Below, in pieces: positions 49,697 to 58,265 of a stretch of 64,000 nucleotides of DNA. This stretch comes from Streptomyces nodosus (lineage in GTDB: Bacteria; Actinomycetota; Actinomycetes; Streptomycetales; Streptomycetaceae), in the NCBI RefSeq assembly GCF_008704995.1, contig NZ_CP023747.1, positions 1,178,001 to 1,242,000 on the forward strand, read 5' to 3'. Under the pieces are notes generated by a model. That model was not told where the DNA came from. It saw nothing but the letters and a program-made list of their open reading frames with translations, and ran no database searches. Both the position numbers and the translations under genes were made by a program. Position 1 is the stretch's first letter; each line of letters begins with the position of its first letter.

Positions 49697-52519
49697 ATGA
49701 TGGGATTTTCGTGGCGATCGCCAGCCTCGTGGCCTTGGCCGCTCCCTCCGCGCGCGCGTTCCTCAGCCCCCAGACGCAAACCCGCCCATCACGAGCCACT
49801 CCAGGTGCCTCCTGGCCGTGCACCGCCCCGGTGGCCGCGCGTCCGGGGGCTTTGGCACAGCGTTGCAGGCCAGGTGTTTGTGCTGCAGGCGGCGGTCGTG
49901 GTCGTCCTGGTCATCGCAGCGGTGGCGGCCCTGATACTGCAGGCCCGGCGCGCCAGCCTGCAGGACGCCCGCGTACGCACACTGGCGGTGGCCCAGGCAT
50001 TCGCGAGCGACCCTGGGACGGCGCAGGCACTGACCGCCCGCAATCCCACCGCAATCCTGCAGCCGCGCGCCGAGCAGGTCCGCAAGCAGACCGGTGTCGC
50101 CTTCGTCGTCGTCTTCAATCACGACGGGATCCGTGTCACCCACCCCAACCCCTCCTTGATCGGGAAACGCGTCATCGGCCCGTACCAGCAGCAAACGGTC
50201 GAGGGCCGCACCGTCACGAGAACCTTCACCACCTCCCGCGGCCCGGCTGTCGACTCGGGCGTGCCCGTCATCCGGGCGGACGGGAAGATCGTCGGTGCCG
50301 TGTCCGTCGCGATCACCGTCCAGCGCGTGAACGTGATGGTGAACCGGCAGGTGCCGATGGTGCTGGGGGCTGCCGCCGTCGCGCTCGCCCTGGGCACGGG
50401 CGGATCCGCGCTGGTGAGCCGACGGCTGCGCCAGCAGACCCACGGCCTCGGACCGGCCGAGATGACCCTCATGTACGAGCACCACGACGCCGTGCTGCAC
50501 GCCGTCCGGGAAGGCGTTCTGATCACCACGGGAGACGGGCGGCTGATGCTGGCCAACGACGAGGCCCGGCGACTGCTGGATCTTCCCCCGGACGCGGAGC
50601 AGCGCCACATCACCGACCTGGGACTGGATCCGGAGATGGTCGACCTGCTGACGGCGGACCGGCCGGTCACCGACCAGGTGCACTTCGCCGGGGAGCGGCT
50701 GCTGGCCGTCAACGTAAGGCCCACCCCTTTCTCCGGGGGACAGGCGGGCTGTGCGGTGACCCTGCGGGACTCCACCGAACTGCGGGCGCTCGCAGGCAGG
50801 GCCGAGCGGGCCCAGCGGCGACTGCGGCTGCTGTACGAAGCGGGCATGCGGGTAGGCACCACCCTGGACGTGACGCGCACCGCGGAGGAACTGACCGAGG
50901 TCGCCATTTCCCGTTTCGCCGACTACGCCACCGTCGAGCTGCTGGAGCCTGTGCTGCACGGCGCCGAGCTGCAGGACTCGGCGATTCTGCTCCGCACCGC
51001 CTGGCGCGGCGTGAGGCAAGATGCTCAGTTCGCCCCGACCGGCGAGCGCGTCGTCTGGGACGCGTCCACTCCGATGGCGATGGCCCTGACCGGCGGACAC
51101 GCGGTGCTGGAGCGGGATCTGACCGTCTCCCCCAGTTGGCTTGCGCGGGTACCGGAGCTGGCCCGCCTGGTGCCCGACCTGGGGATCCGTTCGCTGATCA
51201 GCGTGCCGCTCCAGGCCCGGGGCATGGTTCTGGGCCTGGTCACCTTCTGGCGCTCTGAACACAGCGGCCCGTTCGAGGAAGAGGATCTGCCCGTCACCGA
51301 GGAGCTGGCCGCCCGCGCCGGGGTGTGCATCGACAACGCCCGCCGCTACACCCGCGAACACTCCATGGCCGTCACCTTGCAGCACAGCCTGCTCCCCCGC
51401 ACCCTGCCCCAGCAGAACGCGCTGGAGATCGCCCACCGCTACCTTCCCGCCCAGGCCGGGGTGGGCGGCGACTGGTTCGACGTCCACCCGCTGCCCGGAG
51501 CCCGCGTAGCCCTGGTGGTCGGCGACGTCGTCGGCCACGGCCTGCACGCCGCCGCGACCATGGGACGCCTGCGCACCGCCATCCTCAACTTCTCCACCCT
51601 CGACCTGCCCCCGGACGAACTCCTCGGCCACCTCGACGAGCTGGTCACCCGGATCGACCAGGATGTGGCAGAGGGGGAACAGGACATCACCGGGGCTACG
51701 TGCCTCTACGCCATCTACGACCCGGTGGCCGGACAGGTCACCCTGGCCAGGGCCGGCCATCCGGGACCCGCCCTGGTCCATCCGGACGGCACGGTCGTCC
51801 TCCCCGACGTTCCCGGCTCCCCACCCCTGGGCCTGGGCGGCAGCCTGCCCTTCGAGTCCGCGGAACTGCTGCTGCCGGAAGGATCCAGCCTGGTTCTGTT
51901 CACCGACGGCCTGATCGAGACCCGCGACCGGGACATCGACACCGGCCTCGCCCTGCTACGGCAGGCCCTCACCGAACCCCCGCACTCCCCGCCCCGCGAT
52001 CCGGAGCAGACCTGCCAGGCAGTCTTCGACGCCCTGCAACCGGCCCACCCCCGCGACGACATCGCCCTGCTCGTAGCCCGCACCCGCCTGCTCGACCCCG
52101 CCCAGGTCGCCACCTGGAACGTACCCCGGGACCCCTCGGCCGTCGCCCGCATCCGCGCCGATGCCAGCCGCCAGCTCGAGGTGTGGGGTCTGGAGGAGAT
52201 CGGCTTCATCACCGAGCTGATCGTCAGCGAGCTGATCACAAACGCGATCCGCTACGGGGCCGAGCCGATCCGCCTGCGCCTGCTGCGGGACCGCACCCTG
52301 ATCTGCGAGGTTGCCGACGGCAGCAACACCTCTCCCCACCTGCGCAGGGCCGCGATCACCGACGAGGGTGGACGTGGCCTGTTCCTCGTGGCCCAACTCA
52401 CCCAGCGCTGGGGAACCCGCTACACCCGCAGCGGCAAGATCATCTGGACCGAACAGGCCCTCCACGAGGCGCCGGAGGGCGTCGGCCCGCTCCTGATCGA
52501 CGCCCTTCCCATGCAGTGA
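49697..52519 (+). CDS. Membrane sensor phosphatase: CitA/DcuS-like sensor, PAS, GAF, SpoIIE PP2C, RsbW-like ATPase
   Basis: The 940-residue protein has a membrane helix (about 60-82), an extracytoplasmic sensor of the CitA/DcuS type (about 85-205; 'NHDGIRVTHPNPSLIGKRV', 'VPVIRADGKIVGAVSVAI'), a second helix (about 218-238), PAS (about 255-365), GAF (about 385-560), PP2C/SpoIIE (about 575-785; GGDWFD, GDVVGHG, FTDGLIE) and HATPase_c2 (about 800-930; ELITNAIRYG, GRGLFLVAQL). It would couple a small external ligand, perhaps a carboxylate, to dephosphorylation of an anti-anti-sigma factor. AAGGA precedes ATG 49697/49700; the Arg/Pro-rich first 55 residues make the exact start uncertain. Confidence 0.9.
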   Translation: MMGFSWRSPASWPWPLPPRARSSAPRRKPAHHEPLQVPPGRAPPRWPRVRGLWHSVAGQVFVLQAAVVVVLVIAAVAALILQARRASLQDARVRTLAVAQAFASDPGTAQALTARNPTAILQPRAEQVRKQTGVAFVVVFNHDGIRVTHPNPSLIGKRVIGPYQQQTVEGRTVTRTFTTSRGPAVDSGVPVIRADGKIVGAVSVAITVQRVNVMVNRQVPMVLGAAAVALALGTGGSALVSRRLRQQTHGLGPAEMTLMYEHHDAVLHAVREGVLITTGDGRLMLANDEARRLLDLPPDAEQRHITDLGLDPEMVDLLTADRPVTDQVHFAGERLLAVNVRPTPFSGGQAGCAVTLRDSTELRALAGRAERAQRRLRLLYEAGMRVGTTLDVTRTAEELTEVAISRFADYATVELLEPVLHGAELQDSAILLRTAWRGVRQDAQFAPTGERVVWDASTPMAMALTGGHAVLERDLTVSPSWLARVPELARLVPDLGIRSLISVPLQARGMVLGLVTFWRSEHSGPFEEEDLPVTEELAARAGVCIDNARRYTREHSMAVTLQHSLLPRTLPQQNALEIAHRYLPAQAGVGGDWFDVHPLPGARVALVVGDVVGHGLHAAATMGRLRTAILNFSTLDLPPDELLGHLDELVTRIDQDVAEGEQDITGATCLYAIYDPVAGQVTLARAGHPGPALVHPDGTVVLPDVPGSPPLGLGGSLPFESAELLLPEGSSLVLFTDGLIETRDRDIDTGLALLRQALTEPPHSPPRDPEQTCQAVFDALQPAHPRDDIALLVARTRLLDPAQVATWNVPRDPSAVARIRADASRQLEVWGLEEIGFITELIVSELITNAIRYGAEPIRLRLLRDRTLICEVADGSNTSPHLRRAAITDEGGRGLFLVAQLTQRWGTRYTRSGKIIWTEQALHEAPEGVGPLLIDALPMQ

Positions 52520-52521
52520 CC

Positions 52522-52559
52522 CGGGCACGATGCCCGTCCCGGTCACCGATGTGGGTGAC
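52522..52559. terminator. Two small hairpins between convergent genes
   Basis: CGGGCA/TGCCCG (52522-52527 with 52531-52536) and GTCACC/GGTGAC (52542-52547 with 52554-52559) follow the phosphatase stop directly. Confidence 0.45.
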
Positions 52560-52620
52560 AGGAACCGGGGCGGCAGCACAGGGCAAGCCGACCGCATACG
52601 CCGAGCGTCCGGCCGGGCGG

Positions 52621-53883
52621 TCAAACGGGACTCCGGCCGCTGAACTTCAGCAGCGCCGGTACCCGCAGAGCCACGAGCCCGAGTACGGCGACGAGGACGA
52701 GGCCGGCACCGAAGGTGGTACGGGCCACCCCGATCCGTTCCGCGATCAGCCCGAGGACGAGGGTGGCGACCGGCATGATGCCGATGGCTAGCTCCTGCAG
52801 GCCGAGGGCCCGGCCGTGGACGGCCGGGTCGGTCGTCAAGAGCAGCAGCGTGGTCTGCAGCACGCCGAAGGCCGCACTGCTCAGGCCGATCACGCACATC
52901 AGCACGAGCGACAGCGACACCGTGTGGGACAGGGCGAACAGGGCCCAGAGAACGGCCCAGACCGCGGTGCCGACCACGAACAGGGCACCCTTGCCGCGAA
53001 AGTCGCCCAGTCCGGCGATGACGAGCGAGCCGACGAGACCCCCGATGCCGCAGCAGGTCAGAAGGGCGCCGAGACCTGCGGCGTCGAGCCCGAGGGACTC
53101 CTCGGCGAAGACCGGCATGAAGGACTGGTACACCGGCCACAGCAGTGTGTTCGCCGCCAGCGTGACCAGGAGTACCGCCACCGCGAGCGGGTTGCGTCCG
53201 ACACTCCGGAAGCCGCCGGCCACCATCGCCAGGACGGACTGGGCCTCGTCGTGGACGACCTTCCCGTACCCGCGCAGGGGCAGGAGAAGTACGAGCGAGG
53301 CGCCGTACCAAGCGGCCGAGACCCACAGGGCGGCAGGGGCACCGATCACCGCGACCATCGCACCGCCGAGCCCGGGGCCGATCACCTGCGTCATGTTCAG
53401 CGCCATGGCGTTGAGCGCGTTGGCGTTGGAGAGGTGCTCCCGGCCCACGAGCTCGAGAACCAGCGAGGCCCGGGCCGGTTGCGAGGGTGACTGGGCAAGG
53501 CCGATGGCCAGCCCGCCGACGACCAGGCCCCAGTACGGCAGCAGGCCGACCGTCGCCAGTGCCGCCACCACTGCGACGGCGCCCATGGCCCACGCACAGG
53601 CGATGGTCAACAGCCGAACACGGTTGTGCCGGTCGGCGACCGCACCGGCCACCGGTCCGAGGAGCATCGGAGCCAGGCGCGCGGCAGTGAACACCGCGAC
53701 GAGGAACTCGGAGTGCGTCGTCTCGAACGCGAGCCAACCGAGCACCAGGGTCTGCGTCCACACGCCCCCGAAGAAGGACACATTGGAGAACCACAGTCGT
53801 TGGAAAGGCCGGTTCCCCCGCAGCGAGGCCAGCGCGGCACGCCGCCCGGGCTTGTTGCTGGAGGCGGTTGTCGCCGTTGACAC
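52621..53883 (-). CDS. MFS transporter (enterobactin-exporter/EntS-like group)
   Basis: A twelve-helix major-facilitator protein of 420 residues from GTG 53883; the in-frame ATG at 54003 would add 40 residues with no ribosome site and overlap the opposite-strand fragment. MFS signature A is visible between helices 2 and 3 (AGAVADRHNRVRLLTIA), and the 'SLRGNRPFQRLWFSNVSFFGG' opening and 'VIGPGLGGAMVAVIGAPAAL' block match the MFS_3/EntS type that exports siderophores or drugs. The substrate is unknown. It is in the accessory island. Confidence 0.87.
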   Translation of the reverse strand: MSTATTASSNKPGRRAALASLRGNRPFQRLWFSNVSFFGGVWTQTLVLGWLAFETTHSEFLVAVFTAARLAPMLLGPVAGAVADRHNRVRLLTIACAWAMGAVAVVAALATVGLLPYWGLVVGGLAIGLAQSPSQPARASLVLELVGREHLSNANALNAMALNMTQVIGPGLGGAMVAVIGAPAALWVSAAWYGASLVLLLPLRGYGKVVHDEAQSVLAMVAGGFRSVGRNPLAVAVLLVTLAANTLLWPVYQSFMPVFAEESLGLDAAGLGALLTCCGIGGLVGSLVIAGLGDFRGKGALFVVGTAVWAVLWALFALSHTVSLSLVLMCVIGLSSAAFGVLQTTLLLLTTDPAVHGRALGLQELAIGIMPVATLVLGLIAERIGVARTTFGAGLVLVAVLGLVALRVPALLKFSGRSPV

Positions 53884-53915
53884 CTGAGGGGAGCTCTCTT
53901 CGGGAGGGGTCTTGA

Positions 53916-54212
53916 GTGGGAACAGGTTCAGAGGAGGACGTCCTGTGGATCCACAGCAACGACCCGGACATCGAGGGCACACTGACGGTGATGGGCGAGG
54001 CATTGACGGAAGAGACCCGACAGCGCGTCACCACCTGTACGGACATGCCGGTCCTGGATCTCTGGTTCGACCGCGCGATCGACGCGACCACCCTCGACGA
54101 GGTCTTCGCCGCGCCCTCCGCCACGGACCGGATCCCCGCACCCGCCCAGAGCCCGGAGCAGACCGGAATCCCCAGCCAGAGCCCAGGAGTACCCGGCTCC
54201 TCGACCGACTGA
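53916..54212 (+). pseudogene. C-terminal fragment of an Rpn/DUF4351-like nuclease-transposase family protein
   Basis: The 98-codon frame contains GTLTVMGEALTEETRQRVTT, CTDMPVLDLWFDRAI and ATTLDEVF. This matches the end of a widespread Streptomyces family ('ILxVLExRGLxVPxxxRxRIxxCxDLxxLDxWLRRAxxAxxxxEVF') whose N-terminus is a PD-(D/E)XK nuclease domain. That nuclease part is absent here. The first codons overlap the upstream end of the MFS gene on the other strand. Confidence 0.55.
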
Positions 54213-54420
54213 CACCGGTTCGCCCCGCTTGTTCCGTGTGAGAGCGAGCGGAGCCTTGGGAAAGCTGCGACAAGGGCCCCTGGCCGGCGCGGGCGTCGCC
54301 TCGTGCTCGGCCGCGCACGGCCGCAGACATCGGGCACGTCGTGCTCGCGTTGCCACAACCGCGTTCCAGGTTTCGGGCAGTCCCGCACCACAGACCAAGT
54401 GAGTGCGGGCGCGCCCGCGC
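54213..54420. other. Spacer with no recognisable gene
   Basis: About 200 bp between the Rpn-like fragment and the stop of the leftward unknown gene. No hairpin strong enough to call and no open frame with a ribosome site. Confidence 0.4.
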
Positions 54421-55734
54421 CTACGCGGCCAACGCGGGAAGCACGACCACCGAGCCGTCCTTGTCGCGGGCGATCTCGATCGCCACGTCCGGCGTGCGGC
54501 TGTCGACCATGACGCCGTCGCCCAGCTTGTGGATCCGGTTCGCCGTGCGCATGAGGCGATCGACTTCACTGGTCGTGAAGACGGGTCGCAGACCTTGCGG
54601 ACGTGCCAGCTCCAGCGCCGACAGGCGTTGCAGGACACCGGCGATGCCCGACTCCAGTGTGTCGAGGCGCTGCTGGTCGACCTTGAGCGCGCGGACGAAG
54701 TTCTCGAACGGGTTGCCGGGGTCGCTCTGGGCGTGCTCGACGGCCTGCAGGACGTTGACCCGCCGCTTCAGCGCAATGGCCAGGGCGGCGAGTTCGAGGT
54801 GGGCGCGGAACGTGCCGCCGTCCTCGTCGACGCCGGGGAACGACTTGGTCAGCGTGCCGATCTCGACGGCCTTGCCGTCGGGCAGTTTGTCGAGTGCGTT
54901 CTGCCACCGGGCGAGGCGGCGGTCGGCGGCGCCCAGCACCGTGTTGATGGCATGCACTGCCGAGTCCAGTCCCAGCGAGACACCGAGCTTGCCCTGGTCG
55001 AGCAGAACGGCGGTGGCTTTGGCGATGGCGTCGCGGCAGCCGTCGAGTTCGCTGTACTCCTTCTCCAGCTCCTGTTCCTGCAGTTGCTCCAGCAGTTCTG
55101 TGATGTGCTCGATGGCCTGCTGGCGCTTGGAGTCGGCGTTCGCGCTCACCCCCACCGCCACGGCCATGAGCACGAGCGGCGCGGCCACGGTGAGCGCCGC
55201 GCTGCCGGCGAACGCGACACCGGCTGTCGCACCGGCTCCACCGACTGCGCCCGCTGCTGCCGCTTTGCCGACCGGCTCGAACGTCGCGCCGGCGACGATG
55301 CGGCCCGTCGTCGAGTTCACGAGTGCACCGCGGATGCCACCGGCAGACCCCTTCGCCCCCATCGAACAAACAATGCCCTGACCGAACTGCGCAGCGACCT
55401 TCGCCGGAACCACCATGCGATACAGGCCTTCGCCGGCAGCGGTCGCCTTGGCCGCCGTGGAGGAACTCCGCGCTGACTGCGTGATGAGCTGCGACAGGTT
55501 CTGCGCCAAGGGGCTCGCGGCATCGAGCGGGATACCGCGGCTGCGGTCGAGCTGGTCGGGCAGCGGATGCACCTCAAGTGTGGCGATCGCCTCGTCGGCC
55601 AGGGCGGCCAGCACGCTGCGCAGTTCAGCCAAGCGTTCAGCCGTCATCGGCCCGTCTCCGGCCAATGCGGGCACCTGGACGTCACCGGTTGCCAGCGTCC
55701 ACACCGGAACGGTTGCCTTGCGGTAGTCAATCAT
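54421..55734 (-). CDS. Unknown mainly helical protein with central hydrophobic hairpin
   Basis: The product is 437 residues from ATG 55734 (AGGGGAG very close upstream) or 444 from the in-frame GTG at 55755. An N-terminal helical part (about 1-105) has the block YRMVVPAKVAAQFGQGIV at about 105-120. A Gly/Ala/Val-rich hydrophobic stretch follows at about 155-200 and could insert in membranes as a hairpin, then a predicted coiled coil (KRQQAIEHITELLEQLQEQELEKEY), and a helical C-terminal half. No enzyme motif is visible. The shape resembles helical pore-forming or membrane-acting effectors, but that is inference. It sits in an island with a DNA methylase, UvrD and CoiA fragments. Confidence 0.78.
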   Translation of the reverse strand: MIDYRKATVPVWTLATGDVQVPALAGDGPMTAERLAELRSVLAALADEAIATLEVHPLPDQLDRSRGIPLDAASPLAQNLSQLITQSARSSSTAAKATAAGEGLYRMVVPAKVAAQFGQGIVCSMGAKGSAGGIRGALVNSTTGRIVAGATFEPVGKAAAAGAVGGAGATAGVAFAGSAALTVAAPLVLMAVAVGVSANADSKRQQAIEHITELLEQLQEQELEKEYSELDGCRDAIAKATAVLLDQGKLGVSLGLDSAVHAINTVLGAADRRLARWQNALDKLPDGKAVEIGTLTKSFPGVDEDGGTFRAHLELAALAIALKRRVNVLQAVEHAQSDPGNPFENFVRALKVDQQRLDTLESGIAGVLQRLSALELARPQGLRPVFTTSEVDRLMRTANRIHKLGDGVMVDSRTPDVAIEIARDKDGSVVVLPALAA

Positions 55735-56045
55735 GGTCTCCCCTAGTTTTCCCACAACAGCCTACGGCTGATATCCGACGAGAACGGTGGATCCTCGTCC
55801 TCTCGGATCGCAGCGCCCAAACGTCACTCGCCACACATCGGACCGTCTCGGAACCGGGCCGGCTTCATCGCATGCCCGTAGCCGCAGTCGCGCCGTCACC
55901 GCATCTGCACCCACCCCTGCAACCCCTCGAATCGATGCGTGACGTACACGGCTTCGCCCCCCACCCCGCCACGGACGCCGGTACCACGACCCGCCAACCG
56001 CCGGTAAGCCAGAGCTGCCGCAGCCGTGGAGCCTCCATGGCCCGA
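55735..56045. other. Debris region upstream of the unknown helical gene
   Basis: No intact gene. The minus-strand frame of the CoiA-like fragment continues open through here to a stop near 55896 but without recognisable homology. The region also holds the promoter of the leftward gene at 55734. Confidence 0.4.
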
Positions 56046-56267
56046 TGGGACTCGAGTTCCGGTCACGTACCGCTCGGGGCGCAGCGGTTCTCCGCAGCCG
56101 CCGAGAAGCGTGCCGCACCAGAAGTCGTCCCTCCCGAACTGGCGGAGGAACTCGTCCAGGTTGTACGGCTGTTCAGGAAGGATGACCGCCTGGTCCGAGT
56201 CGCGGCCCCCGATGACCGCGGTCTGGATGAGACGGGAGTCGATCTGCCTCACGGGTCGGAGACTGGC
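56046..56267 (-). pseudogene. N-terminal fragment of a CoiA-like (competence-protein family) protein
   Basis: On the minus strand the frame reads SRLIQTAVIGGRDSDQAVIL, then NLDEFLRQFGRDDFWCG and TLLGGCGEPLRPERYV. This matches the N-terminal zinc/WDGH-like part of actinobacterial CoiA-family proteins ('FWCGxxLGGCGxxLxxKxY..CHFAH'). The expected CHFAH zinc ligands and nuclease domain do not follow. There is no start codon with a ribosome site; upstream it runs directly into a UvrD fragment on the opposite strand. Confidence 0.55.
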
Positions 56268-56594
56268 GACGCGGCCGAGGAGAAACTGAGGGCCGGCGGC
56301 ATCCCGGTGCTGCGGGTCAAGGGGCAGGTCGCACAGCGCCCCGAGGGGATACGACTGGCGACGATGCATGCGATGAAGGGGCTGGAGTTCCGCGCGGTGT
56401 CCGTTCTCGGTGCAGGCGAGGGCACGATCCCGTTCGCGCGTGAGATCACGCCGCGTGAGGCGGACCCGTTGCAGCACCACGCCGATCTGCTCCGGGAACG
56501 CTGTCTGCTCTTCGTCGCCTGCACGCGCGCTCGCGAAGCACTGAGCGTGACGTGGAGCGGGACTCCGAGCCCCTTTCTGCCGGACCCGGCCTGA
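56268..56594 (+). pseudogene. C-terminal fragment of a UvrD/Rep-type superfamily 1 helicase
   Basis: About 108 codons encode helicase motifs V and VI: GIRLATMHAMKGLEFRAVSV and RERCLLFVACTRAREALSV, ending TWSGTPSPFLPDPA, the usual end of actinobacterial UvrD-like helicases. Motifs I-IV, including Walker A, are missing, and no start codon with a ribosome site precedes it. The break at about 56268 joins it to the CoiA-like fragment in the opposite orientation, so deletion and inversion must have occurred. Confidence 0.7.
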
Positions 56595-56609
56595 CCGGCC
56601 GCCCGGCCT

Positions 56610-58265
56610 TCACTCATGCGGCGCCAGGGCCCCGGTGGCGAGGCCGTCCCGGGCGATCTCGGTGAGCTGCCGGCTCAGCTCGTCGACCTTGCGCATGCCC
56701 TCCTCAAACGTAGCAAGCGCCCGGAAGACGGAGCCGTACCGGCGCTGGTCGTCGATGCCCATACGGGGGATGCGTGAACCTCTGCCGTCGAGGCGGTAGG
56801 TCCCGCTGGCGCTCGTGGAGCGGCGTGCGTTGACGGAGCTGTGCAGGAATCCCTGCAGATAGTCGGTGTCGAGCTGCTCGCTGGCGGAGACCGGCTCCGG
56901 CCCCTCGTACGCGACGAGTCCGGCGCGAGCGAGATCCGCGACGCTGATGGTGGCGGCGTCCAGTGAACCCGTTCCGCCGCCGGCCACGAGTTCGGGCACG
57001 AGTGCGGTAAGCCGGCGGATCTGGTCCTCGAGCTCCTTGCGCAGAGCGGCGTACTCGCCGGGATAGTCGCGGTGGCGGGATCGCAGGTGACTGCCAGGGG
57101 TCAGATCGACGGTGTCGTCGAGGAGCTCGATCAGGGGTACGTCGGCGACCTGGTCGGGTCGTGGTTCCAGGCTGCCCTCGGGATTGTTGCCGGTCAGGTC
57201 GACCATGCGAACGGTGTGGTTCGTGTCCGTGCCCGCCGTGTTCTCGGGGCGCCGCAGACACCAGAGATGGACGGGCAGGGCGTGAGAGGTCGCCGTCCCT
57301 GGCGGGAGGGCGACCATGTGGCGCAGGATGCCTCGGCGTACAAGTTCTGAGCGAATGCGGCGGCCGGCCTTGCGGTAAGCGGCCGAGGCCGGCATGGCCA
57401 TGAAGACCTGGCCGCCGGGCTTGGTGTGCGCGTAGGCGTGCTGGAGCCACGCGAGCTCCCCCTCGGCCTTGGACGGAACGCCGAGTTCCCAGCGCGGGTC
57501 CAGCAGCAGTTCCTCTCGTCCCCACTCGGTCACACCTGCCGGTGGGTCGCAGACGACCAGATCGGCCTTGAGATCCGGCCATGCGTCCGCCCGCAGTGAA
57601 TCACCTGCCACGATGCGTACATCGGACCGGCCCAGGAGGCCGGCGCGGAGTTGCGCGAAACGGGCGCTGCCGGCATCCGTCTCCTGGCCACGGCAATGCG
57701 TCCCCGCTTCGGAGGCGACGGACAGGAGCAGCACCCCTGTCCCGCAGGCGGGATCGAAGACCGTGGCGTCGGCCGGCAGCTCAGGGGCGAAGTGGCAGAC
57801 CGCGCGCACCACGCGCTCGGGTGTCACCTGATCCGATCCCGCCCGCCGGGCGGAGTCCATGAACCGTTCCGTCAGTCCGTTCACGAGGTCGACCGGCTCT
57901 TCGGTTCGGGTGAGTTCCTGCATCCGGAGGGAGACGTCATCCGCCAGTCCTGGCCCGGCTTCTCCTGCCAGCACCGCGGCCACCGCGGCAAGTCCCGCGA
58001 TCATCTGTTCGCCATACGCGGCCCGCATGGCCTGCCACAATTCGACCTCCGGCGACACTTCCTGGCCTTTGCGCTGCTTGTCCAGCCACTCCTGGACCTC
58101 GGCAAGCGCGTAAAGCGGACTGTTCGCGGCACCTGCCGCGGGCGCGGGGAAGTCTTCGTAGCGCCGACGCCAATTGGACACAGCCGCCCGAGTCACTCCG
58201 GCCAGCCGGGCGATCTCAGAAGCGGTGACAAGGGGGCCGACCGAAGGGGCGGCATTGTCCGTCAT
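56610..58265 (-). CDS. N6-adenine DNA methyltransferase with N-terminal HTH and C-terminal specificity-like region
   Basis: The 551-residue protein begins with a helix-turn-helix (TASEIARLAGVTRAAVSNWRRR, about 14-35). After a helical bundle comes the methylase core: SAM motif I FDPACGTGVLL (about 170-180) and motif IV DPPAG (about 240-244; DPPA rather than the common NPPF/Y). The C-terminal third ('SGTYRLDGRGSRIPRMGI', then 'FEEGMRKVDELSRQLTEIARDGLATGAL') resembles a type I specificity-subunit half with its spacer helix. No restriction or HsdR-type gene is nearby. The start may be GTG 58271. Its downstream end is 15 bp from the UvrD fragment. Confidence 0.87.
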   Translation of the reverse strand: MTDNAAPSVGPLVTASEIARLAGVTRAAVSNWRRRYEDFPAPAAGAANSPLYALAEVQEWLDKQRKGQEVSPEVELWQAMRAAYGEQMIAGLAAVAAVLAGEAGPGLADDVSLRMQELTRTEEPVDLVNGLTERFMDSARRAGSDQVTPERVVRAVCHFAPELPADATVFDPACGTGVLLLSVASEAGTHCRGQETDAGSARFAQLRAGLLGRSDVRIVAGDSLRADAWPDLKADLVVCDPPAGVTEWGREELLLDPRWELGVPSKAEGELAWLQHAYAHTKPGGQVFMAMPASAAYRKAGRRIRSELVRRGILRHMVALPPGTATSHALPVHLWCLRRPENTAGTDTNHTVRMVDLTGNNPEGSLEPRPDQVADVPLIELLDDTVDLTPGSHLRSRHRDYPGEYAALRKELEDQIRRLTALVPELVAGGGTGSLDAATISVADLARAGLVAYEGPEPVSASEQLDTDYLQGFLHSSVNARRSTSASGTYRLDGRGSRIPRMGIDDQRRYGSVFRALATFEEGMRKVDELSRQLTEIARDGLATGALAPHE

